DNA of 64,000 nucleotides. Origin: Paenibacillus sp. GSMTC-2017. Lineage in GTDB: Bacteria; Bacillota; Bacilli; Paenibacillales; Paenibacillaceae. A program made the position numbers and the translations under genes. Below, in pieces: positions 1-8,071 of this stretch. A model generated the notes under the pieces. That model had not been told where the DNA came from. It ran no database searches and saw nothing but the letters and a program-made list of their open reading frames with translations. The DNA lies in NCBI RefSeq assembly GCF_016019935.1, contig NZ_JAECMT010000002.1, positions 744,001 to 808,000 on the forward strand, in the 5' to 3' direction. The number at the start of each line of letters is the position of its first letter. Position 1 is the first letter of the stretch.

Positions 1-175
1 TTGATCCACCGAGTCCGTCTCCATGACTCACTTCAATATTGTGCACACCAGCATTATCAAGCGCACGAACAACGTCACGAACCTGAGCTTCTGTGAATTG
101 ATGCGCAACCGCATGACTGCCGTCCCGCAAAGAAACTTCCGTAATTTGCACTGGCTTATTACTTTTCCGAATCAT
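1..175 (-). CDS. dmpG: 4-hydroxy-2-oxovalerate aldolase, N-terminal part (cut by window edge)
   Basis: Only the first 58 codons lie in the window. Translation of the minus strand gives an N-terminus with [15 protein letters not shown] and [11 protein letters not shown], the RDG metal/substrate motif and the SHGDGLGG motif typical of DmpG/MhpE aldolases. The enzyme splits 4-hydroxy-2-oxovalerate into pyruvate and acetaldehyde and normally forms a channelling complex with acylating acetaldehyde dehydrogenase, whose gene ends 4 bases upstream. The ATG at 175 is preceded by GAGGTG inside the end of that gene, so the two are probably translationally coupled. The rest of the operon lies beyond position 1. 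Confidence 0.9.
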   Translation of the reverse strand, partial: MIRKSNKPVQITEVSLRDGSHAVAHQFTEAQVRDVVRALDNAGVHNIEVSHGDGLGGS

Positions 176-179
176 CCGA

Positions 180-1076
180 TTACACCTCGCTCTTAGTAAC
201 GTTGTCATTAACCGATAGACGGTTTTTAGCATAGTCTTCCGCAACACGAACAGCTGCCGCAGTCATAATATCCAAGTTTCCAGCGTAAGGAGCGAAGTAA
301 TCACCTGCACCTTCCACTTCTAGAAATACCGTTACACGGTTCTCGTCAAAAATAGGTTCTTGCTTCAGTCGATAACCCGGCACATATTCTTTCACTCTAT
401 CAACCATCTCGTAGATCGCTTTGCTAATAGCAGATTGATCCATATTTCTTACTTCGCAATAAACAGTATCGCGCATCATAAAAGGTGGCTCTGCTGGATT
501 AAGGACGATTAGTGCTTTACCACGATCTGCTCCACCAACCTCTTCAATGCCACGGCGAGTCGTAATTGTAAACTCATCGATGTTGGCGCGTGTGCCAGGT
601 CCAGCGCTTTTGCTAGAAATCGTCGCAACAATTTCCGCATATTCCACATCAGCAGCTTCATTAATAGCATGTATGATAGGAATCGTTGCTTGTCCGCCGC
701 ACGTAATCATGTTCACATTTGTTGCATCAAGATGTTTACCCAAATTAACAACAGGCGATAGGAATGGTCCAACTGCCGCAGGCGTCAAATCGATGACGAG
801 CTTACCAAGCCCTTGCAACACTTCATTATGTTTCACATGCGCTTTTGCAGAAGTTGCATCAAATACGATATCCGCTATATCAGGATTGTCTGCAAACGCT
901 TGAATCCCATTCGAAAAGGTTGCATAACCACGTTGCTTCGCCCGCTCCAAACCTTCAGAGTTCGGATCAATACCCACAAGCGCAGTCATCTCTAGCCAGT
1001 CACTTCTTTCAAGCTTATACATTAGATCAGTTCCGATGTTGCCAGAACCAATTATGGCTGCTTTTATTTTCCCCAT
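180..1076 (-). CDS. Acetaldehyde dehydrogenase (acylating), DmpF/MhpF family
   Basis: 298 residues. It converts acetaldehyde plus CoA and NAD+ to acetyl-CoA, the last step of a meta-cleavage pathway. The N-terminus carries the Rossmann motif GSGNIG (about residues 11-16) and the catalytic cysteine lies in MITCGG near residue 126; length matches the family (about 300-315). I chose the second ATG (1076) because AGGAGG sits 9 bases before it; the first in-frame ATG at 1082 is only 3 bases from that ribosome site. It lies between the hydratase/decarboxylase gene and the aldolase gene, and should channel acetaldehyde with the latter. Family assignment is secure; exact start slightly less so. Confidence 0.93.
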   Translation of the reverse strand: MGKIKAAIIGSGNIGTDLMYKLERSDWLEMTALVGIDPNSEGLERAKQRGYATFSNGIQAFADNPDIADIVFDATSAKAHVKHNEVLQGLGKLVIDLTPAAVGPFLSPVVNLGKHLDATNVNMITCGGQATIPIIHAINEAADVEYAEIVATISSKSAGPGTRANIDEFTITTRRGIEEVGGADRGKALIVLNPAEPPFMMRDTVYCEVRNMDQSAISKAIYEMVDRVKEYVPGYRLKQEPIFDENRVTVFLEVEGAGDYFAPYAGNLDIMTAAAVRVAEDYAKNRLSVNDNVTKSEV

Positions 1077-1089
1077 CGTCATTACCCTC

Positions 1090-1869
1090 CTACTGAAATG
1101 AAACGGATACCGATCCGATTGAGCCGAATCGTGCTTCGATGTGATCGCCCGCTTGTACAGCTACTGCCCCTGACAATGCACCTGGCAAAATAATTTCTCC
1201 AGCTTTAAGCGAAATTCCGAATTCACTAAGTTTATTCGCAAGCCATGCAATTGCATAAGCTGGATGTCCTAATGCTGCTGCACCCGCACCCGTTGCAAGC
1301 TGCTCGCCATTTTTGGAAAGGATCATACTAAGATCACGAAGATCAATGTTGTCAATCGGCGTTTTCTGACCACTTACAACGACTTTAGCCGAAGAACCAT
1401 TATCAGCTACCGTATCGATCAGCTTAATTTTCCAATCTGCAATTCTACTATCTATAATTTCTAATGTAGGAACGATATATTTGGTAGCCATAAGTACATC
1501 TAGGAAAGTAACATCTGGGCCGCTCAGATCACGATCAAGAATAAATCCGATTTCCGCTTCAATACGTGGTGCAACCATCTCACTTACCTTTACTACACCA
1601 CCATCAGCAACTTCCATATCATCAAGCAAATGTCCGTAATCTGGTTCATTGACATTTAGCATCGTTTGCATCGCTTTACTAGTTAAACCAACTTTTTTGC
1701 CGATTATTGTTTTGCCTGCCGCCTTCTTCACTTTGACGACTTGCAATTGTACATTATAAGCATCTGTAACAGTCATCTCTGAATATCGTTCTGTAAAAGG
1801 TGCGATAGCGACTTTGGTCGTTTCCGCTTCCATTAATTCATTCGCTAGCGTCTCGATGTTTGGCTTCAT
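1090..1869 (-). CDS. 2-oxopent-4-enoate hydratase / 4-oxalocrotonate decarboxylase family
   Basis: 259 residues, the usual size for this Mg2+-dependent family. Visible motifs are PRIEAEI (about residue 101), DSRIADWK and DTVADN in the middle, and GAAALGHP then PGALSGAV in the C-terminal half. MhpD-type hydratases and XylI/DmpH-type decarboxylases are homologous. This sequence mixes hydratase-like (SRI.DW, WLANKL) and decarboxylase-like ([22 protein letters not shown]) features, so I do not choose between them. The pathway needs both activities, and only one such gene is in view. The ATG follows GAGAGG with 8-base spacing. The gene ends in TAG at 1090, directly before the ribosome site of the acetaldehyde dehydrogenase gene. 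Confidence 0.85.
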   Translation of the reverse strand: MKPNIETLANELMEAETTKVAIAPFTERYSEMTVTDAYNVQLQVVKVKKAAGKTIIGKKVGLTSKAMQTMLNVNEPDYGHLLDDMEVADGGVVKVSEMVAPRIEAEIGFILDRDLSGPDVTFLDVLMATKYIVPTLEIIDSRIADWKIKLIDTVADNGSSAKVVVSGQKTPIDNIDLRDLSMILSKNGEQLATGAGAAALGHPAYAIAWLANKLSEFGISLKAGEIILPGALSGAVAVQAGDHIEARFGSIGSVSVSFQ

Positions 1870-1933
1870 AGTATCGACCTCTCTTTTCTCCTAAAAGTAA
1901 AGCGGATGGTGACGAATTCGTCACCATCTTCAT

Positions 1934-3400
1934 TTATAACTTCATCGTAATCGATTTTGCTTCTGTGTAGAAATCAAAGCTGTGTCGACCGCCTTCACGG
2001 CCAATCCCACTTGCCTTAGAACCACCGAAAGGTGTCCTCAAATCACGGAAATACCAGCAATTAATCCAAAATAGTCCTGAATTAACCGCAGCAGCTACTC
2101 GGTGTGCACGGCGAAGATCATTTGTCCAAACGACGCCTGCTAATCCGTAAATCGAATCGTTAGCGATACGTATCGCTTCTTCCTCTGTTTTGAACGGAAT
2201 AACGACTAGTACAGGCCCAAAGATCTCTTCTTGTGCAACACGCATCCCATTGTCTACATCGTAAAGGACAGTTGGTTTGTAGAAGTTGCCTTCTCCAAGG
2301 TCAAGAACTCTTGAACCGCCGCAACCGAGCTTAGCACCTTCGGCAAGTCCGATCTCCACATATTCATGAACGGATTCTAGATGTGATTTCGACACAAGAG
2401 CACCCATATCTGTGCTTTCTTCCATCGGCATACCAACTTTGATCTCATTCACCGCTGCAATAAACTTCTCAAGGAACTTATCGTATACGCTTTCATGAAG
2501 CAACATGCGCGATCCAGCTAAACAAATTTGTCCTTGATTGCGATAAATTGCATCGATCGAACCTTTAACGACTTCATCCAAATCAGCATCTTCAAACACG
2601 ATGTTAGCTGACTTGCCGCCAAGCTCAAGTGAAACTGGAATGAGTGATTCTGCTGCATTACGCATAACTGTTTTTCCAGTACCCGATTCACCTACGAAGG
2701 AAATACGTCGAACATTCGGATGAGTAGCCATAATTGTACCTACTGTACTGCCAGCTCCAGCAATAATGTTAAGCACACCTGGTGGTAATCCGGCATCATT
2801 GGCAATTTCACCTAATACAAATGCGCTTAGCGGTGTATACGAAGCTGGTTTAACTACAACGGTATTTCCCGCCGCAAGAGCTGCTGACACCTTCCACGTC
2901 ATTTGCATAAATGGCAAATTCCAAGGAATAATGATGCTTGTCACACCTGCTGGCGCATATTTTGTATAAGACATCATGCCTTGTTTCTCATAACTTTCAG
3001 CATGATGATAAAGGGCCATCTCAGCGAAGAAACGCATATTTGACGCTGCTCTTGGAATATCGAAACCAAGGCTTTCTTTGATTGGCTTTCCTACATCAAG
3101 CGTTTCGAGTATAGCAATTTCCTCACGACGCTCCATAATCATATCAGACATGCGGCACAAAATTTCGGCTCTTTTTTCAACCGTCATCGTACTCCACACG
3201 CCGCTTTCAAACGTACGCTGTGCAACCTCAATCGCTCTTACGGTATCCGCTTCATTCGCCAATGCTACTGTTGCCAGCTTCTTGTTCGTTGCAGGATTAA
3301 TCGTATCGAAAGTGTTCCCCGAGATGGAATCGACGAACTCTCCGCCGATAAATAACTTCGCGTCCTTTACAGCAGGATTCGCTATAGTTCCATGATTCAC
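1934..3400 (-). CDS. 2-aminomuconate 6-semialdehyde dehydrogenase (aldehyde dehydrogenase family)
   Basis: 488 residues, a full NAD-dependent aldehyde dehydrogenase. Seen motifs: IPWNLPF with the conserved Asn (about 161), FVGESGTGK in the cofactor site, LELGGKS with the general-base Glu (about 259) and GQICLAGS with the catalytic Cys (about 293). The family (AmnC/NbaE/XylG) oxidises 2-aminomuconic or 2-hydroxymuconic semialdehyde; context with 3-hydroxyanthranilate dioxygenase and a RidA-type deaminase favours the 2-amino compound. The start is taken as GTG at 3400, 8 bases after AGGAGG; the longer frame would begin with a GTG inside that ribosome site. The upstream deaminase gene ends at 3413, so the genes are closely coupled. 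Confidence 0.88.
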   Translation of the reverse strand: MNHGTIANPAVKDAKLFIGGEFVDSISGNTFDTINPATNKKLATVALANEADTVRAIEVAQRTFESGVWSTMTVEKRAEILCRMSDMIMERREEIAILETLDVGKPIKESLGFDIPRAASNMRFFAEMALYHHAESYEKQGMMSYTKYAPAGVTSIIIPWNLPFMQMTWKVSAALAAGNTVVVKPASYTPLSAFVLGEIANDAGLPPGVLNIIAGAGSTVGTIMATHPNVRRISFVGESGTGKTVMRNAAESLIPVSLELGGKSANIVFEDADLDEVVKGSIDAIYRNQGQICLAGSRMLLHESVYDKFLEKFIAAVNEIKVGMPMEESTDMGALVSKSHLESVHEYVEIGLAEGAKLGCGGSRVLDLGEGNFYKPTVLYDVDNGMRVAQEEIFGPVLVVIPFKTEEEAIRIANDSIYGLAGVVWTNDLRRAHRVAAAVNSGLFWINCWYFRDLRTPFGGSKASGIGREGGRHSFDFYTEAKSITMKL

Positions 3401-3412
3401 GTACAGCACCTC

Positions 3413-3877
3413 CTACTCTTCAATTTCGAGAGTCATTTCAATTTCAATCGCAGTGCCATTCGGCAACTGAGCCATACCAACCGCTGAACGTCCATGTTTA
3501 CCCTTTTCTCCAAACACTTCCACTAGCAAATCAGAAGCTCCGTTCATTACTTTAGGTTGCTGTATAAAGTCTTCCGTGCTGTTCACGAAACCTAGAATCT
3601 TCACCACACGCTTCACCTTGCTAAGTTCACCAAGCTCCTGCTTAACTACTTTTAATAAATTGATCATCGACTGCCTTGAAGCTAAGTACCCTTCTTCAAC
3701 TGTCAGGTCACGACCTAACTTACCATGGTATTCATCTACACCTTGCCCAGCAGTGAAGAGCAAATTGCCAACCCTCACACACGTTACGTAGTTACCTACT
3801 AAAGGACGTGCAGGTCCAAGCGTTATGCCTAGTCTTTCTAAATTTTGTTCCGGTGTTGTCGTCACTTGATTTTCCAT
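3413..3877 (-). CDS. RidA-family 2-aminomuconate deaminase
   Basis: 154 residues, YjgF/RidA fold. The C-terminal signature GRSAVGMAQLPNGTAIEIE matches the R-x-A-V-x(4)-LP-x-G-x-x-IEIE pattern of the family. In 2-nitrobenzoate and 2-aminophenol pathways a RidA-like enzyme (NbaF/AmnD type) hydrolyses 2-aminomuconate to 4-oxalocrotonate and ammonia, which fits its place between the dioxygenase and the semialdehyde dehydrogenase. I start at ATG 3877, preceded by AAGGTG at 6 bases. A longer in-frame start would overlap the dioxygenase gene, which stops at 3891. The specific substrate is inferred from context. Confidence 0.85.
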   Translation of the reverse strand: MENQVTTTPEQNLERLGITLGPARPLVGNYVTCVRVGNLLFTAGQGVDEYHGKLGRDLTVEEGYLASRQSMINLLKVVKQELGELSKVKRVVKILGFVNSTEDFIQQPKVMNGASDLLVEVFGEKGKHGRSAVGMAQLPNGTAIEIEMTLEIEE

Positions 3878-3890
3878 GCTGCTCACCTTC

Positions 3891-4436
3891 TTATTCTGGT
3901 TTCCATTCATTAACTTCTTCAGACATCTGGTGTCCGCAAGATTTGCATGTACGAATTTCTGGATTGGAATTGAAGCTATGGATGGCTGCTTTTACTTGGG
4001 TTTCTATATCAACTAGCTGAACACTTACTCGGTGCATCTCACTGTTACAGCTCTCGCAGAACCATACGAAATCTTCTAACTCGCCAAGATCGCGTTTTCG
4101 CTCGATAACGATGCCGAATGTATCTGCTACACGGTGAGGTGAATGCGGTACCATTGCTGGCAACATAAATACTTCGCCTTCATTAACCGTTACCACTTTG
4201 CGTTCGCCTGTTTCCGTAATACATTCTACATAACAAGAACCTTTAACTTGATAGAAGAACTCATCAGAAGGATCGATGTGAAAGTCTCTGCGTCTGTTCG
4301 GACCGCCAAGTACCATTGCGATAAATTCGGAATCTTCCCATATCACTTTGTTGTTAACCGGAGGCTTAAGTTGCTCCTTGTTTTCCTCGATCCAGCCCAA
4401 AAGATTAAACGCGGTTAATGATTTCGCAGTTGCCAT
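3891..4436 (-). CDS. nbaC: 3-hydroxyanthranilate 3,4-dioxygenase
   Basis: 181 residues, cupin fold. Iron ligands expected for the family are visible: His53, Glu59 and His98 (in FHIDPSDEFFY and VPHSPHR), plus the substrate-binding arginine run RRR at 48-50. Two CxxC pairs (Cys127/Cys130 and Cys164/Cys167) form the rubredoxin-like second metal site found in bacterial forms but not in animal ones. The enzyme opens 3-hydroxyanthranilate to 2-amino-3-carboxymuconate semialdehyde (ACMS). It is the first gene of a minus-strand operon whose promoter and operator lie at 4491-4524, and is preceded by a GTGAGGG ribosome site. Confidence 0.95.
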   Translation of the reverse strand: MATAKSLTAFNLLGWIEENKEQLKPPVNNKVIWEDSEFIAMVLGGPNRRRDFHIDPSDEFFYQVKGSCYVECITETGERKVVTVNEGEVFMLPAMVPHSPHRVADTFGIVIERKRDLGELEDFVWFCESCNSEMHRVSVQLVDIETQVKAAIHSFNSNPEIRTCKSCGHQMSEEVNEWKPE

Positions 4437-4490
4437 AATAAACCCTCACCCTCACCTATTTTTTGGTTTGCTACACGCTTTCATAAATTC

Positions 4491-4524
4491 ACTATATGAT
4501 AATATTGACATGATGTCAATATTA
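4491..4524 (-). promoter_or_regulatory. Promoter and 25-bp palindromic operator of the dioxygenase operon
   Basis: On the minus strand TTGACA (4514-4519) is followed after exactly 17 bases by TATAGT (4491-4496), a near-consensus SigA promoter. The -35 box lies inside a perfect inverted repeat at 4500-4524, with half-site TAATATTGACA, a 3-base centre (TGA) and the mirrored half. Its core TGACA-N3-TGTCA recurs at four other places in the window, all before genes of the same pathway. A repressor bound here would block the -35 region. Confidence 0.85.
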
Positions 4525-4604
4525 ATATTGACGAGGAGTCGGAATTATTGAAGGTTAGCTATAAAGAGAAAAAACTCAATAACAATGGTTGCTCTATGTC
4601 ACCT

Positions 4605-4730
4605 GGATAGATTACTTTGCTTAGTCGGTCAAATGCGTCATAGCTAAACGTACACGCCTTACCCAAAATAGTCTACTGATTCAGCCTATTCCACATATCA
4701 TAGCGATAATCGATTGTTTAAGTTATTTGA
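4605..4730 (-). pseudogene. RHS core remnant
   Basis: About 126 bases closely resembling 15781-15905 of the full RHS gene (the segment for the YDMWNRLNQ...GKTYTFGYDVFNRLSK repeat). In-frame it contains a stop where the intact copy has Gln (LNQ-stop-TIL). No start or toxin tip belongs to it. It marks the left limit of the RHS island, about 80 bases from the dioxygenase operon operator. The remaining bases 4731-5042 hold only AT-rich sequence and the terminator at 4831-4880. Confidence 0.8.
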
Positions 4731-4830
4731 ACAGAAGAAAGAAATAAATTATAGAAGAAAGGAAAGAGAAGTTTGATGCTATCGATTCGAGGCATTAAAT
4801 TTAATAGGGGACAGGAATGATCTGTGGATG

Positions 4831-4880
4831 AAAATAAAAAACATGTTAATTATGGTGTATCTGATCATAATTAACATGTT
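4831..4880 (-). terminator. Rho-independent terminator after cassette A
   Basis: Perfect 15-bp inverted repeat (arms 4840-4854 and 4866-4880, half AACATGTTAATTATG) with an 11-base loop. Read on the minus strand it is followed by a T-rich run (TTTTTATTTT). It closes the whole RHS island before the catabolic operon. Confidence 0.75.
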
Positions 4881-5042
4881 CAATGCAACTGAATATCGCT
4901 ATTTCGGTTATAAAAATAAGGTCCTTGATGTGCGAAAAACAAAAAAACGAAATCTAAATACAAGTATTATATGAGTTAGATGTTATTAATTGAATGAAAA
5001 ATTGGTTTATTCAGCACTGGTAACCCCTAAGGTGAAAGCATA

Positions 5043-5474
5043 TCACCACTTCCCTTCATCAAAGTCTTCATTGTCAATCTCTTTAATGAACACCGAAATC
5101 CATAATACGGTGTGCTCGACAGGGTCAGTCTCAATATAAATCCCTTTTGGACTAACATATACTTCTTCAAAATCCTCGTATTCAAAGCTTGGTTCTATTT
5201 CCAAAACCTCTTCTATAGGCATGCCAATATGAATTTTATCAAATAACTTTCCATTATAATTCTTCAGTGCAGTAATTTTATACAATTTACCATTGAATAA
5301 ATTAAACCACAAGTCAACTTCATCTTTAATTTCATATCTCACTCGAGCTTTTCCAAATAGAGCGTCAGCCTCATTAAGATTAATAATAATGTCATAATAT
5401 TCGCTGATATGGCTATAAAGGCTTATTCCCCCCATTCCCTTCCACGGGACAATGGGGGCATTTAATAACACCAT
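5043..5474 (-). CDS. Putative immunity protein of RHS cassette A
   Basis: 143 residues, acidic, no signal peptide or membrane segment. I do not recognise a named family. The role is inferred from position: its ATG lies 2 bases after the stop of the toxin-tip gene at 5477, with GGAGG overlapping the toxin's last codons, the arrangement repeated by every toxin/immunity pair in this island. The middle (KIHIGMPIEEVLEIEP) resembles small binding domains that recur in immunity proteins, but this is weak. It would act in the cytoplasm by binding the cognate toxin domain. Confidence 0.65.
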   Translation of the reverse strand: MVLLNAPIVPWKGMGGISLYSHISEYYDIIINLNEADALFGKARVRYEIKDEVDLWFNLFNGKLYKITALKNYNGKLFDKIHIGMPIEEVLEIEPSFEYEDFEEVYVSPKGIYIETDPVEHTVLWISVFIKEIDNEDFDEGKW

Positions 5475-5476
5475 AG

Positions 5477-6163
5477 TTACTTTCCTCCTGTGAAGATTAT
5501 TGATGCTGATTCATTTCCATCTGTCTTATATGAACTTTCAGTTCCATTAACTACCTTTATAATACCTTGATCACTTGTACTAATTTTTACATAGGGGCTT
5601 CCTCCATGTCTCCCACCTCCAGGTGATACTTGAACTTGAGTAATATTCCTATCTCCGCCAGTATTATTTATCTTGATAATCATCGCTCCAGACCTTGATT
5701 TATCGGAGCTTTGTACAGTAACGTCGTATCCTTCATTTCTTAGCATTTGGGCGATTTCGTCTGCCGATTTGCGATTAAATGCAGTAGGATTTGATTTAAT
5801 ACCATCAACAGTGGCTCTACCATTGTTGAAAACACCATTACCCGTCCCCTTAGCATTATTCTGCTTCACCGCAAGATTTTCTTGGTTCAAAGCCCCACCG
5901 TCGTTATGGGCCTTCGCATTGGCTTCTGCTTGTTTCTGAGCTTGGGTTTTTGGTGGTTTCGCTGGTGCCTGAGCTGGTTTCTGTTGGGCTGGTTTACCCG
6001 AAATTGTCGGTGGGATACCACCAGGAGGCATAACAGGAGGCATTCCAGGTTGTCCGGGTCCACCTACACCAGGTTTTCCATATGTGTTCCCAGAAGGATC
6101 TACATATAGTAACGGATTGTTTGCAACATACGTATATAAGTTTAGTGTAAGTGAATCATTCAA
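5477..6163 (-). CDS. RHS toxin tip, cassette A (N-terminally truncated)
   Basis: 228 residues. Residues 1-24 are the end of the RHS core (NLYTYVANNPLLYVDPSG), followed by a Pro/Gly/Lys/Gln-rich linker and the AHNDGGALNQENLAVKQNNAKG junction, then a toxin domain of about 120 residues (SADEIAQMLRNEGYDV, QVQVSPGGGRHGGSPYVKIS, IIFTGGK). The toxin family is not named here. A one-base deletion in the GAGGG of the preceding core at about 6169 breaks the core frame. The open frame now begins at a TTG that happens to have GAGG before it. There is no signal peptide, so export alone is unlikely. It is probably a displaced tip rather than an active toxin. Confidence 0.7.
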   Translation of the reverse strand: MNDSLTLNLYTYVANNPLLYVDPSGNTYGKPGVGGPGQPGMPPVMPPGGIPPTISGKPAQQKPAQAPAKPPKTQAQKQAEANAKAHNDGGALNQENLAVKQNNAKGTGNGVFNNGRATVDGIKSNPTAFNRKSADEIAQMLRNEGYDVTVQSSDKSRSGAMIIKINNTGGDRNITQVQVSPGGGRHGGSPYVKISTSDQGIIKVVNGTESSYKTDGNESASIIFTGGK

Positions 6164-6345
6164 CTTACCTCATACGTATCCTCAGTAATAAACCGCCCAA
6201 TACTTGGATCATAAAGTCAGATTCATCATCATAAATCTCACTAGAGTTCTTGAAAGAATTAGACATCGTTTCTGTTTTGGAAATGAGTTTACTCTAGATA
6301 TCATAGCCATCGGAGTTTATTTATTGGAATGAGACATGAGAAGTT
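6164..6345 (-). pseudogene. Decayed RHS core in front of cassette A
   Basis: Minus-strand translation in shifting frames matches the intact core (SKTETMSN.FK.S.EIYDDESD...DPSIGRFITEDTYE). The segment for LIYLRARYY is missing, a Trp codon in YDIWG has become TAG, and one base is lost near 6169. The remaining bases up to 6390 show no gene. Confidence 0.75.
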
Positions 6346-6390
6346 GTTTTTTTCAATAACTAGATTTCCATAGTTCAGTTTTTAATGGAA

Positions 6391-6432
6391 TCATAAAAAA
6401 AGACCTTAATGATATTATTCCATCAAGGTCTT
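6391..6432 (-). terminator. Terminator after cassette B
   Basis: Stem AAGACCTT / AAGGTCTT around a 15-20 base loop; on the minus strand followed by a run of seven T. The same stem sequence occurs in the terminator after cassette C (7289-7326), suggesting that terminators are copied with the cassettes. Confidence 0.7.
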
Positions 6433-6438
6433 AAAATA

Positions 6439-6927
6439 CTACTCTACTTCTAATAATTCATTTAATTGTCCCTTAATCTCATTTACAAATTCACTTAGAG
6501 ATTCAGTTCTTATTACAAACCTAAACCCTTTATCATAACCGTAAATCTCGCCATCTGAAATAGCCCCCATATTAATCCATATATCTGTATAAACTTCTTG
6601 CTCTTCAAATGTATCATACAGAGAAACTCCAAAGAAACCTTCACAAGAATTAAAATCTACTCTCTCAAATGAAGCGGTCGACGTAGCACCTAATTTCACA
6701 CTAATTATATTTTCAACTGCTGATATTAATTTGTTTATTTCAAATAAACTAAACGTTGCGCCTCTGGAATTTAAGTACTCATACTTCTCTAATCCGACTT
6801 TTAAAACCATTTCAAAAGGTATCCAGTTTTCGAAATCTTCTCTTTCATCAACAATATCTAAAAATTCATTTCTTAAAAGATTAATTTTAAAAGTAATGTT
6901 ATTTTCCAGATTGACCAGCTGAGCCAA
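6439..6927 (-). CDS. Putative immunity protein of RHS cassette B
   Basis: 162 residues, soluble, acidic. It begins with TTG at 6927 with GAGGTG eight bases before it, overlapping the stop region of the toxin-tip remnant (TGA at 6938-6940). General character resembles WapI-like immunity proteins (FENWIPFEMVLKVGL... GFRFVIRTESLSEFVNEIKGQL), but I cannot confirm a family. Role inferred from its position directly after a toxin C-terminus. A terminator hairpin follows its stop. Confidence 0.65.
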   Translation of the reverse strand: MAQLVNLENNITFKINLLRNEFLDIVDEREDFENWIPFEMVLKVGLEKYEYLNSRGATFSLFEINKLISAVENIISVKLGATSTASFERVDFNSCEGFFGVSLYDTFEEQEVYTDIWINMGAISDGEIYGYDKGFRFVIRTESLSEFVNEIKGQLNELLEVE

Positions 6928-6937
6928 TTAATTCACC

Positions 6938-7240
6938 TCAATCCTGCGGAAGAGAATAATATCCGCCATTATTATTAAGCATTTTTGTTACATCTGACCA
7001 CGTTTTTAATGATTTTGTATTTCCAGCAATAGTAGTAACAACCTCACCGGTACTATTAGTAATCGCTACATCGTAATAATTGGCATTTTTCTTAGCATAC
7101 ACTGTCCTACCACCAGGTTGATAGACTTTTTGAGAATAGGTATCTTTTAATTGGTTTATTTGCTCGTCACTAAATCCTCTTTGTTGAGCTCGTTGTTCAC
7201 CATGTAGATTTTTACTATCATTCGCCTTATTTTGCTAGAG
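6938..7240 (-). pseudogene. Orphan RHS toxin tip, cassette B (no start)
   Basis: Minus-strand reading from about 7234 gives QNKANDSKNLHGEQRAQQ and continues to GGRTVYAKKNANYYDV, NTKSLKTWSDV and a C-terminal GGYYSLPQD before TGA at 6938. The first residues correspond to the KQSNAKG junction conserved in the other cassettes, so this is a toxin domain of about 95 residues cut off from its core. No in-frame start codon precedes it. The sequence looks like a small secreted RNase-type toxin (basic, GG-R-TVY), but that is only an impression. Confidence 0.7.
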
Positions 7241-7288
7241 GGATACCACCATCAGCCATACCTTTATTTTCTTATTTAAGCTAATGTT

Positions 7289-7326
7289 AAAAAAGACCTT
7301 GATGGATTTATTAACCCTTCAAGGTC
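7289..7326 (-). terminator. Terminator after cassette C
   Basis: GACCTTGA / TCAAGGTC stem with T-run on the minus strand (AAAAAA on plus at 7289-7294), nearly the same stem as at 6391-6432. Confidence 0.7.
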
Positions 7327-7333
7327 CTCAAGC

Positions 7334-7684
7334 TTACTGAAATGTTATTTGAAACAAAAAAGCTTGTCTATCCTTTGTTGCTGACACAAAGGAATACTTT
7401 GTAGTTCTCTCGGAATCCTCCTTTATGTAAAATGTTGAGTCATATTCAATAAATCTTACAAAAGAATAAAAAATATCCTTTACATTTTTCAAACTATACT
7501 CTGAAAGCATAATTGAAACAATATAGATTTCCTCGTCCTTGTTAAATTCAAGTGTAAATTCACTAATAATTTCTTGTCTTTGTAAGAAATTATTTGCTTC
7601 CGACCAGATACCGACTTCATACTTACAATCAAGCAAGTCAGAGATTTTAAACAACGTTTCTAACTCCAATTTAGCAACCTCCAT
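7334..7684 (-). CDS. Putative immunity protein of RHS cassette C
   Basis: 116 residues, acidic, soluble; no family recognised. Its ATG (7682-7684) overlaps by one base the TAA stop (7684-7686) of a toxin C-terminal remnant, a TAATG coupling usual for toxin/immunity pairs. It is intact although its toxin is broken, which is the pattern expected when immunity is kept against sister cells that still carry the toxin. Confidence 0.65.
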   Translation of the reverse strand: MEVAKLELETLFKISDLLDCKYEVGIWSEANNFLQRQEIISEFTLEFNKDEEIYIVSIMLSEYSLKNVKDIFYSFVRFIEYDSTFYIKEDSERTTKYSFVSATKDRQAFLFQITFQ

Positions 7685-7950
7685 TACCTTTTTGGTTTTG
7701 GTATATAAGTACCGTCAGATTCTGGTGAAAATACTGTAACAATAGTATCACCATTTTCATTAGTTACGACTGCATTTCCTCGAGAGTCAGTATACTCCCA
7801 CGTCTTTTTACCTTCAGCATCTACCTTTGATACTCTATTTTTTTATTGTTGGCAATAATATTGTCTAGGTTGTCCACCGTAAATCCCCTGTAATTCATCC
7901 TCGTACTCCAATATTTTTTGCGACCAAGTTCTTTCATCAAATATATCGTT
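7684..7950 (-). pseudogene. Broken toxin C-terminus, cassette C
   Basis: From about 7850 to the TAA at 7684-7686 the minus strand reads NRVSKVDAEGKKTWEYTD then a segment ending SDGTYIPKPKR. Upstream, across a run of six T/A at about 7841-7846, the frame changes and a different frame is open (DERTWSQKILEYEDELQG or, alternatively, GFTVDNLDNIIANNKK). A slip in that homopolymer would join the frames, so I read this as a frameshifted toxin tip without RHS core. Confidence 0.5.
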
Positions 7951-8007
7951 ATGTTATTGTACATTGTTACGATTCATTTTGAAAATACTCAAGACAACGG
8001 AGATAAC

Positions 8008-8052
8008 AAAAAACAGGTCAATCATGGCAGCATCTGACCATATCGACCTGTT
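8008..8052 (-). terminator. Terminator after cassette D
   Basis: Stem ACAGGTC...ATGG / CCATATCGACCTGT with loop CAGCATCTGA; poly-A on plus (8008-8013) gives a T-run on the minus strand. Loop and stem resemble the terminator at 13495-13540. Confidence 0.7.
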
Positions 8053-8071
8053 CAGTGTTATTGGTATAGCG

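Noticed and set aside
3078-3395. Open frame on the plus strand opposite the aldehyde dehydrogenase gene
   Set aside because: Antisense shadow of a clear gene; no ribosome site and low-complexity hydrophobic translation.
4475-4490. Possible cre box before the dioxygenase gene (TGAAAGCG...)
   Set aside because: Only the left half fits the consensus; the right half has several mismatches.
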